A stretch of 40,589 nt of DNA from Chloroflexota bacterium. Lineage in GTDB: Bacteria > Chloroflexota > UBA11872. The notes under the pieces were generated by a model. It was not told where the DNA came from and made no database searches. It was given only the letters and a program-made list of their open reading frames with translations. Where the stretch lies: positions 1 through 40,589 of the forward strand of contig JAPOWQ010000048.1 in the NCBI GenBank assembly GCA_026707585.1, given 5' to 3'. The first letter of the stretch is position 1. Each line of letters starts with the position of its first letter. The position numbers were made by a program, and so were the translations under genes. Positions 34,039 through 39,472 of the stretch are shown one piece after another.

Positions 34039-34104
34039 CAGGGGCCTTTCTTTAGGCTGTCACCCCAACAACGCTAAGCCATTTCTAGCTAACCGTCAAA
34101 TGAA

Positions 34105-34128
34105 AGGGCGGGCCTTTCGGCCCGCCCT
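34105..34128. terminator. Bidirectional hairpin terminator
   Basis: AGGGCGGGCC (34105-34114), loop TTTC, GGCCCGCCCT (34119-34128), followed by a T-rich run on the plus side and by TTTCATTT on the minus side. It overlaps the 3' end of the 64-residue gene (stop TAG at 34127-34129) and would end its transcription. Confidence 0.75.
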
Positions 34129-34321
34129 ATTCCTTTTCGTCATCCTCTGGCATATCCGGTACTGGCGGCAATGAGTCCGGCGGCGTACGCAGGATCGCCG
34201 TCAGAAAACTGTCAAACGCTTCACTTTCTTCTTCGCTGTGTTCCTTTTTTTCGGCCTCGCCGCGTGACTCCCTTTCGCAATTGCCTGGCTTTACGCTTTC
34301 GCAGTTGTTTCCGTTGCCCAT
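34127..34321 (-). CDS. Small acidic protein overlapping the transposase 3' end
   Basis: A 64-residue hydrophilic protein: MGNGNNCESVKPGNCERESR, an Glu-rich middle, then FDSFLTAILRTPPDSLPPVP. The F..FL..LL..PP pattern is a recurrent motif of small bacterial proteins of unknown role. It overlaps the last ~100 nt of the transposase in another frame. It ends at the terminator with TAG. The protein-like composition in a different frame from the transposase supports it as real. Confidence 0.6.
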   Translation of the reverse strand: MGNGNNCESVKPGNCERESRGEAEKKEHSEEESEAFDSFLTAILRTPPDSLPPVPDMPEDDEKE

Positions 34322-35234
34322 GTTTCAAGTCCTCGTAGGTAAGGCGCGTGCCGTTGACGTGCTGCAAGAATACATCAAGGCGATCACCGTCTGGTAGTCG
34401 CCGCAGATTCCAGCGCAACTCAAACTCCCGGAGGTAGAGATCGCAGTGTTTCTGTGACCACTGGTGGTAAATGCCTTTGTGCGCTCGCTTGACAATGGCC
34501 CAGAACGATTCAATGGTCTGAGTGTGAACATCACCATTCACGTATTGTCCAATACTGTGATTTGTGTTTTTGTGTTTGTGTTGGGGAAGACGCTTATAGG
34601 CTCCATGCTCGTCCGTATACACGGTCGATCCGCGATACACGCGCCGCATAATGAATGCCTGCAAGGAATTCCGGTCACGATAGGGAACGCGATCAGTAAT
34701 GACCGCCCCATTGCGTTCAACGGCTCCAACAACAATGGTCTTCCCCTGCATCCAGTTGTTGTGCAGTTTCTTTTTTGCGTGTTTGTTCCTCTCCTTCCCG
34801 CCGATGAAGCACTCATCGACTTCAATAATCCCTTTCAAAATTTCAACTGCCATGTTATCAGCCACCTGGCGCAAGCGGGATAACATAAACCATGCCGTCT
34901 CCTGCTTCACGCTGATCTCACGCGCCAGTTGCGTTGATGGAATTCCTTTCCTGTTCGATGTGAACAGAAAAATTGCAGCGAACCACTTGCGCAGGGGAAC
35001 CTTGCTCTCTTCAAATATCGTGTCCTTGCGTGCCGAAAAGAACGTCTTGCAGTACGAGCACTTGAATCTGAGCTTTACTTTATAGGCGCGACCGACGACT
35101 CCACAGTTCGGACAGACTTCACCATTCGGCCATCGCATCCGAGCCAAGTGGTCTACACATACGCGCTCTGACGGGAAGGCTTCCAATACATCATAGACAC
35201 TTCTAACATTCCGACTCGGGGAGCGGTATTGCAT
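34221..35234 (-). mobile_element. IS1595-family transposase
   Basis: The 337-residue transposase has an N-terminal zinc ribbon (Cys41, Cys44, Cys59, Cys62) and the ISXO2/IS1595 DDE core: Asp140 in IIEVDECFIGGKERNKH, Asp208 in VYTDEHGAY, and Glu242 in HTQTIESFWAIVKR. The family's YHQWSQKHCDLYLREFELRWN block follows. The C-terminus is a basic extension (about 285-337) not essential to the core. I could not find convincing terminal inverted repeats on either side, so the insertion sequence may be degraded or its ends not obvious. The gene has AT-richer composition than the core genome. Confidence 0.92.
34221..35234 (-). CDS. IS1595-family transposase coding sequence
   Basis: Intact reading frame of the insertion sequence described at the same coordinates. 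The start at MQYRSPSRNVRSVYDVLEAF is supported by the conserved FPSERVCVDHLARMRWPNGEVCPNCG block beginning at residue 20, and by the AGGAGA-like sequence shortly upstream. All catalytic and zinc-binding residues are present, so the enzyme is potentially active. It would cut and paste the element with 8-bp target duplications as in its family. Confidence 0.9.
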   Translation of the reverse strand: MQYRSPSRNVRSVYDVLEAFPSERVCVDHLARMRWPNGEVCPNCGVVGRAYKVKLRFKCSYCKTFFSARKDTIFEESKVPLRKWFAAIFLFTSNRKGIPSTQLAREISVKQETAWFMLSRLRQVADNMAVEILKGIIEVDECFIGGKERNKHAKKKLHNNWMQGKTIVVGAVERNGAVITDRVPYRDRNSLQAFIMRRVYRGSTVYTDEHGAYKRLPQHKHKNTNHSIGQYVNGDVHTQTIESFWAIVKRAHKGIYHQWSQKHCDLYLREFELRWNLRRLPDGDRLDVFLQHVNGTRLTYEDLKHGQRKQLRKRKARQLRKGVTRRGRKKGTQRRRK

Positions 35235-35424
35235 ATTACCTCTCCTATAACAGGATGTCTAAGTATAACATATCTTGCATTTCCGGTCAAGTGCAGTATA
35301 TAAACGAAGCGTTCAGTAGCGGAGATACTAGGCATGGTGTCAAGCTTGACATTGACGACCATCTATTGACCTTCGAATAGGCCCTGTGTTAAGCTTGGCA
35401 GTCGTCACTTCAGGAGGATCCGAC

Positions 35425-35913
35425 ATGCGTACATATAAAAACAGACCGGAAGATTTATCGTCAAATATAGACAATGCACTACAGTTCGTATTGCCGTCAA
35501 TTGACTTAGCTGCTCGGCGATTTGCTGCCATTGATACGCGCATCCAGCGGATCATCACGGTTATGGCTACTGTGACCGTGGGTGTCCCAATTGCCGTGCA
35601 GACAGTGAATCCATGTATAGACCTACTGAATCCGCTGCTCTTCGCAGCAGTCGCCTTTGGCGTAGTGGGAATTATTGGTGGCGCATTTGCTCACACGCTC
35701 GACTCTCTAAAGATGATTCTGATACAACCTATCTACAAAGACTATATTTATGACTCATCGCACTTTTTCAAGAAAGAGGTACTGCGTCGGGCTGGCATAG
35801 TAGAGACAGCGAATTTGAAGCGTGTCAAGATTCGAGCCTGGGTTGCCACTGGATTGAGTGTGTTTCTGGGTATTGAGATTCTGCTATTCGTCCTCTGGCT
35901 CATCTTCGGGTAG
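35425..35913 (+). CDS. Three-TM membrane protein of unknown function
   Basis: A 162-residue protein; the start is fixed by AGGAGG (35412-35417), 7 nt before the ATG. A ~42-residue amphipathic helical N-terminus leads into TM1 (about 43-61), TM2 (70-90), a ~48-residue basic cytosolic segment (KDYIYDSSHFFKKEVLRRAG) and a C-terminal TM3 (139-161). The layout is reminiscent of small 2TM/3TM effector proteins seen in bacterial conflict systems, but no family can be assigned. Ends with TAG; the 3' end overlaps the minus ORF at 35884. Confidence 0.8.
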   Translation: MRTYKNRPEDLSSNIDNALQFVLPSIDLAARRFAAIDTRIQRIITVMATVTVGVPIAVQTVNPCIDLLNPLLFAAVAFGVVGIIGGAFAHTLDSLKMILIQPIYKDYIYDSSHFFKKEVLRRAGIVETANLKRVKIRAWVATGLSVFLGIEILLFVLWLIFG

Positions 35914-36090
35914 GTCATCACGTTGCGGCGGTTCTTCATCCCGTATGCTTCTGGAAATCTCCTGATCGCTTTCAAAAATGTCTCGTATTTCACCAATGCC
36001 ACCGTTTTCTTCACCATCATGGCCTTCTGATAGGCGCATCGACCATGAAATGAAGGCAATGTTCGTGTCGGCGTGTGGAGTGAGCATCAA
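35884..36090 (-). CDS. Small acidic protein (uncertain)
   Basis: A 68-residue hydrophilic protein with an acidic tail (RDDLPEDEPEDE). The start is TTG 36088-36090 or the ATG next to it. Its 3' end overlaps the convergent three-TM gene by 30 nt. Composition is protein-like and unlike the antisense frames, but there is no clear Shine-Dalgarno. It could be an acidic partner or inhibitor of the membrane protein; that is speculation. Confidence 0.35.
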   Translation of the reverse strand: MMLTPHADTNIAFISWSMRLSEGHDGEENGGIGEIRDIFESDQEISRSIRDEEPPQRDDLPEDEPEDE

Positions 36091-36188
36091 GCATCCGTTT
36101 CTAATGTCAGGGTGAGCAATTGTCGCACGATTCCCAGCCTCAGTCCAGTAGCGTGTCGGAGCCAGGTAGTAGTGGGCGGTTCATTGAT

Positions 36189-36779
36189 TTACTTTATCCA
36201 CTCAGGCTTCTCAACTGGCGGCATTTCGATGATAGCAAGCTGAAACGAATGAGTTGCAATGTTCATCCGTCTCAACACTTCGACGAAGGTCTGCTCCTGT
36301 ACCCGTAGATTCTCGGTCGTATTCCCGGCAGTCATTAGACCAAGTGCTGAGTCGATATTGACACAAGCTTGTGACAGTATTCCGCGAACCATGTCATACC
36401 GACTGGTACGATGTAGGCCATAGCCCAATACAGGGTATGGCGCGTCAATTGGGTCGTCGGCAACAGACATTCGTTCAAGTGTCGCCAACTCATTTAGATG
36501 CATGATGCAGCGCCGAGCTGCCGTTTCAAGCCTAGAAAGATCGAATGGCGGCCTGACTTCTGACGCATGTGGCGCAGCCAGGTAGTCTGCAAGCTGTACA
36601 GACTCCTCTCGAATCGTTTCAAGGGTCCGGTCGATCCCGACAGCGTTCTGCCATGCAATCTCCACAAATGATTTGTCGTAAATGTGCGTTCGGTCAACGT
36701 CGATTGAATTCTCTGAAGCAGTACAGGATATGAGGATCAGGATTGCGCTCGAAAGGACAAGGATGACTCGTTTCAACAT
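36189..36779 (-). CDS. Putative lipoprotein of unknown function
   Basis: The 196-residue product has a signal peptide (MLKRVILVLSSAILILISC) ending in a lipobox-like LISC, so Cys19 would be lipidated and the protein anchored on the outer face of the cytoplasmic membrane. The rest is soluble, helical and acidic (DKSFVEIAWQNAVGIDRTLE, LETAARRCIMHLNELATLERM). No domain recognised. Upstream lies a strongly structured stretch at 36803-36919. Confidence 0.75.
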   Translation of the reverse strand: MLKRVILVLSSAILILISCTASENSIDVDRTHIYDKSFVEIAWQNAVGIDRTLETIREESVQLADYLAAPHASEVRPPFDLSRLETAARRCIMHLNELATLERMSVADDPIDAPYPVLGYGLHRTSRYDMVRGILSQACVNIDSALGLMTAGNTTENLRVQEQTFVEVLRRMNIATHSFQLAIIEMPPVEKPEWIK

Positions 36780-36802
36780 AGCGATCTACTCCCTTAAACA
36801 GA

Positions 36803-36919
36803 GGCGGTCCTACGCCATGCCGCCGAAGTTGTGTCCTTGCCACAGGAGGCACATCCGGCAGCCGCGTAGGACCGCCAGGACACATGGGTGCAAACAAAGG
36901 CGCACCCGCCTCCTGTGGC
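36803..36919. repeat. Cluster of interlocking perfect inverted repeats
   Basis: Four sets: A GGCGGTCCTACGC (36803-36815 with 36864-36876), B GTGTCCT (36831-36837 with 36877-36883), C GCCACAGGAGGC (36839-36850 with 36908-36919) and D GGGTGC (36886-36891 with 36902-36907). A, B and C interleave, so they cannot all form one nested fold: alternative or pseudoknotted structures are implied. It lies in the divergent gap between the lipoprotein gene and the small gene at 37091. Confidence 0.8.
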
Positions 36920-37090
36920 GCACAATTCTAGCATTCTTGAATTTCGTGCTACAATTCACTAGGCGGCGGGCCGGTCCTGAGTGCCCACTCATCGTTGCTT
37001 AGAATCCTAAGCTGCGAAAACCGGCCTGCTGCCAGTGATTTGAGGAATTCGATGCTGCGAAAGGCAAATAGAGGTCCAAAGGAGACTTAA

Positions 37091-37279
37091 ATGCCTGATG
37101 AGGAAGTCGAAGGTTCAACGTACTGTTTTCAGATTCGACCAATGTTGACAGCTAGCTGGCCGCCAGTGATTCGTGTTTACGGTACTCGGCTGTCAGGATC
37201 GAAGGGAGTCTTTAGTGTATATAATGGCAAGAAGCAAGTAGCAAGTCTTACTAATGTTGGTGCATGGTGGATTGAGTGA
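37091..37279 (+). CDS. Small hypothetical protein
   Basis: A 62-residue protein with a good Shine-Dalgarno (AAAGGAG, about 7 nt before the ATG). It looks like a small beta-rich domain (YCFQIRPMLTASWPPVIRVY, VFSVYNGKKQVASLTNVGAW). No TM helix or known motif. A 12-bp bidirectional terminator follows. A possible extended -10 (TGCTACAAT, around 36947-36955) lies about 135 nt upstream. Confidence 0.6.
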   Translation: MPDEEVEGSTYCFQIRPMLTASWPPVIRVYGTRLSGSKGVFSVYNGKKQVASLTNVGAWWIE

Positions 37280-37292
37280 ACTTGGAACAAAA

Positions 37293-37324
37293 AAAGGCCC
37301 TGGGCACAGAGACCCAGGGCCTTT
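37293..37324. terminator. Bidirectional terminator between convergent genes
   Basis: AAAGGCCCTGGG (37293-37304), an 8-nt loop and CCCAGGGCCTTT (37313-37324), flanked by an A-run on the left and by TCTTGTATTTT on the right. It serves both the plus gene ending at 37279 and the minus gene ending at 37333. Confidence 0.9.
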
Positions 37325-37332
37325 CTTGTATT

Positions 37333-37614
37333 TTATGCGTCTGACCAACAATTCTCTGTCACGCGGTGCCATTCATTTCCTTCAGAATCGGTAATGACTT
37401 CGGCATCGCCAATTTCCTCGACCGTGATCTCGCCCAAATGAACAAAGCCGCCATCCACACAAATGTAGCCAGGTTCACTTGGCGCTTCGTCAAAAGGTTC
37501 AAAATCAGGCTCAATACTTGGTAACTGCTCTTCAAGAATGTCGCAGAGACGGCCAAGCGTCTCGTCGATTTCTTCAAGCCCGTCACTAATCGCCGCAAGC
37601 TGCTTCTTGCTCAT
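37333..37614 (-). CDS. Small acidic hypothetical protein
   Basis: A 93-residue protein starting MSKKQLAAISDGLEEIDETL with GGGAG about 7 nt upstream. The longer frame upstream is basic, unlike the acidic gene, and is rejected. The N-terminal half is helical (LGRLCDILEEQLPSIE), the C-terminal half probably beta (GYICVDGGFVHLGEITVEEI). No recognised family. Confidence 0.6.
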   Translation of the reverse strand: MSKKQLAAISDGLEEIDETLGRLCDILEEQLPSIEPDFEPFDEAPSEPGYICVDGGFVHLGEITVEEIGDAEVITDSEGNEWHRVTENCWSDA

Positions 37615-38014
37615 ACCAGACTCCCGAGTGCCCAACGGCCAAGATCGGCCACGATCAGCGTAGGCACAGGCAGGAATGGGTCGCAAGAGGTGAGACGTAG
37701 ACAAACTGTGGACAGTAAGGGCAGCCGCTCCCACGCAGCCGGACGATGCCGATTAAGCCGCGTAGCGTGCTTTTGGGCCGTCTGGTACCGTCTGCGGCAT
37801 GGCGATGGTGCGAGCGGCGGCGATCTCTCACGAGGCCTGCACTCCGCCGCTCGCACCGCGAGCAAAGCTCACTTGCCAACCTGTTATCCAGGCCGGCAGT
37901 CAGTATTACCACACACGCCGTATACACCTTCAACAGCTTTGTCATACCTCGTCTGAATGTGTGGGAACGGCTTAATAGCCTGCGTCCCGACGAGTGGCCG
38001 AATATTCAGCCGGT
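37615..38014. other. Non-coding stretch with a 14-bp hairpin
   Basis: No gene is supported. A perfect inverted repeat GGTGCGAGCGGCGG (37807-37820 with 37844-37857, 23-nt loop) lies in the middle, and the 7-mer CCGTCTG is repeated at a 10-nt period nearby (about 37778-37796). A short frame with a signal-peptide-like start (MTKLLKVYTACVVILTAG, minus from 37945) lacks a spaced ribosome binding site and loses protein character. Confidence 0.55.
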
Positions 38015-38043
38015 TTGACTCCCAGGTACACAAATGGTATACT
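38015..38043 (+). promoter_or_regulatory. Strong sigma70-like promoter reading out of the AT-rich segment
   Basis: TTGACT (38015-38020), a 17-nt spacer and TATACT (38038-38043): the best consensus match in the window. A start near 38050 would fall inside repeat copy 2 and transcribe rightwards into the polypurine field. No gene with a ribosome binding site follows for about 600 nt. Confidence 0.6.
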
Positions 38044-38045
38044 GT

Positions 38046-38098
38046 GGGTGCAACAGGCGGATAGGTCCCGAAGGGGTTCGGCCCCCCGCCCGCCCGCT
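38046..38098 (-). repeat. Dispersed GC-rich repeat, copy 2 (inverted)
   Basis: The inverted counterpart of copy 1 (32979-33036). It has 26 identical nt (38073-38098), then a short deletion relative to copy 1, then GGGACCTA (38062-38069) and TGTTGCACCC (38046-38055). Together the copies bracket the AT-richer segment. Confidence 0.7.
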
Positions 38099-38129
38099 TA
38101 GGCGCGTTTTTTTGGCGGGTCGGCGACGA

Positions 38130-38560
38130 ATGAGGAAGGAGTGAGCGGAGAGGAGTGAGGGGTGAGAGCGGAACGGGAAGGGAAAGGGGCCGGCGGGCGG
38201 GGAAGGAGGGGAGCACGAGAAGCTTGAGAAGAGGGAGGAGGCGGTGGAGGGCTGAGCGAGGAGTGAGCTGAGAGAAGTGAGCAGTGAGAGAAATCGGAAA
38301 CGGGAAAGCGAGGACGGGAAAGGCGGTGGGCATTGGGGTGGGGGTTGTGAGGATTACACAAGTAGAGTACACTATTGGGGAGGGGAAGTCAATCGTCGGA
38401 AGGGGAGAGGTGAGAGGGCAGAGGAGTGAGAGGGGGAATGGGAAGGGGAGGTGCGCTCGGGAGGCGTGCGTGGACTGGGTGTGGTTCGACAGGCTCAGGG
38501 CGAGAGTGCGAGGAGTGAGGTGATAGAAGTGAGCAATGAGAGTCGGAGAAGGAAAGGGGA
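38130..38560. repeat. Polypurine field with degenerate ~50-nt repeats
   Basis: The plus strand is almost only A and G. Units beginning AGGAGTGAG and running through GTGAGAG...CGG..GGGAAAG recur at about 38139, 38259 and 38511, with a related one near 38412. Strand asymmetry is extreme. No coding character; the Pro/Ser/Leu-rich antisense frames are a by-product. Confidence 0.75.
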
Positions 38561-38670
38561 GCATTTGGTCGGGCTGGATTGCCCCGGGGTGGCTTCAGTT
38601 GGGCAGCGCGAGTTGGTTGCTGTTTTCCGGCCGAAGACGCCGGGATGACGGGGATGGGGGCGGACCGGGG
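38486..38670. repeat. Common dispersed intergenic modules
   Basis: Two sequences that recur as intergenic repeats in many environmental genomes appear here: TTCGACAGGCTCAGGGCGAG (about 38486-38505) and CCGGCCGAAGACGCCGGGAT (about 38626-38645). They are recognised from memory of translated forms such as VRQAQGE and AEDAGMTG; other copies are expected elsewhere in this genome. Confidence 0.4.
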
Positions 38671-38947
38671 CTGGGGATGGTGGGTGCTGGCAATGATGGC
38701 AATGGCAGCCGTGCAAGTAGGGCATGCGTTGCTGGCACTGCTAGAAACGCGCCGGCGGACGGATTGCCCGGAAGGTGCTGGTGAGTCTGGCGAATCGCAC
38801 GTGAGCCGGCGTGACGGGGTTGTGGAGGGCGCTTCGGGCTTCGAGCGATGCCGGGGCGGCACGAGGTTTCTTCAGCGGGCGCGGTGGTCGCGCCGCTACG
38901 GGGGAATGCCTGAATGGCCGACTCGAACGCAAGAGGCGTGCCGCTGA
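38645..38947 (+). CDS. Questionable small membrane ORF
   Basis: A 100-residue frame with one hydrophobic stretch (WWVLAMMAMAAVQVGHALLA) followed by a basic, low-complexity tail. The start lies within a dispersed repeat and there is no clear Shine-Dalgarno. It overlaps the next ORF by 34 nt. It may be chance. Confidence 0.2.
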   Translation: MTGMGADRGWGWWVLAMMAMAAVQVGHALLALLETRRRTDCPEGAGESGESHVSRRDGVVEGASGFERCRGGTRFLQRARWSRRYGGMPEWPTRTQEACR

Positions 38948-39123
38948 CGCGGGTGGAGTTGCGGGAGGTGCAGGACGGTATCCGCGACGAGGTGGTGCGG
39001 AACTTCGCGACCAAGGCGGACTCTGCGAATCTCAAGACATGGATCGTTGGCACTCTGCTGGTTGCAGTGGTGAATCTGGTTGGGACGGCTGGGGTGATCG
39101 TTGCGGTTGTTCTGACTCGGTAG
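38914..39123 (+). CDS. Small coiled-coil/TM protein
   Basis: A 69-residue protein: an amphipathic charged helix (LTRVELREVQDGIRDEVVRN, FATKADSANLK), then a C-terminal TM helix (TWIVGTLLVAVVNLVGTAGV and onward). GGGGGA lies 8 nt before the ATG. The plan (helix with FATKAD..., then one or two TMs) is common in small bacterial proteins related to DUF1640/coiled-coil membrane families. Function unknown. Confidence 0.65.
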   Translation: MADSNARGVPLTRVELREVQDGIRDEVVRNFATKADSANLKTWIVGTLLVAVVNLVGTAGVIVAVVLTR

Positions 39124-39128
39124 CTCGC

Positions 39129-39422
39129 GTGGCCGAAGGGGATGCGCGATGGGCGGAGGGACACGAGATTCTGAAGCGCTTCGGGCGGGCGGTTCGTGAC
39201 CAGAGGGTGCAGGAGACCAAGGAAGCTGTGGCTCCGGCGGTAGCCGAAGTGAGGGCTAATTGCGCGGCGGGGCGGAGTGTCAACCTGCGGCTGAGTGAGT
39301 CGGGTCATCGCGAACATGAATGTCCGGCAAACCAGCGATTGCTGAGTTATTGCCGCCTAGTCATATCCAGTAAACCTCAAGCTTCAGGATGGCGCCACAA
39401 GTGGCCAAGTATTGAATACTGA
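39129..39422 (+). CDS. Hypothetical protein (uncertain)
   Basis: A 97-residue frame from GTG 39129, 6 nt after the stop of the previous gene. The first ~45 residues look like a real charged helical protein (ARWAEGHEILKRFGRAVRDQ, VQETKEAVAPAVAEVRAN); the tail (CRLVISSKPQASGWRHKWPS) does not, so the gene may be truncated. No Shine-Dalgarno. Confidence 0.35.
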   Translation: MAEGDARWAEGHEILKRFGRAVRDQRVQETKEAVAPAVAEVRANCAAGRSVNLRLSESGHREHECPANQRLLSYCRLVISSKPQASGWRHKWPSIEY

Positions 39423-39439
39423 TAGAGCCATGCTAATCT
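39412..39439 (+). promoter_or_regulatory. Possible promoter of the DUF4062 gene
   Basis: TTGAAT (39412-39417), a 16-nt spacer and TAATCT (39434-39439), about 35 nt upstream of the TTG start at 39473 in AT-richer DNA. Confidence 0.35.
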
Positions 39440-39472
39440 AGGCTTGAACTCTTGGGCGGAGAGTCAGACGAA

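Noticed and set aside
36120-36308. Plus-strand 62-codon frame with a GAGCAA-like upstream site
   Set aside because: It is antisense to the 3' end of the lipoprotein gene, which has a signal peptide and lipobox; the start is a TTG.
36803-36919. Integron attC site
   Set aside because: The arms lack the conserved RYYYAAC/GTTRRRY core sites and no integron integrase is present.
37655-37945. Minus-strand frame beginning like a signal peptide
   Set aside because: AGGT is directly adjacent to the ATG, leaving no spacing, and after ~25 residues the frame becomes Arg/His-rich across a 14-bp palindrome.
38062-38100. tRNA-like GGTTCGGCCCCC segment after the 38015 promoter
   Set aside because: No acceptor, D- or anticodon arm can be drawn; it is part of the dispersed repeat that also occurs at 32979.
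38130-38560. CRISPR array
   Set aside because: The repeat units are degenerate, purine-only and irregularly spaced, with no constant repeat or unique spacers and no cas genes.
38595-39317. Minus-strand 240-codon frame
   Set aside because: It covers dispersed repeats and is antisense to a small gene with a ribosome binding site; composition is Pro/Ser/Arg-rich noise.
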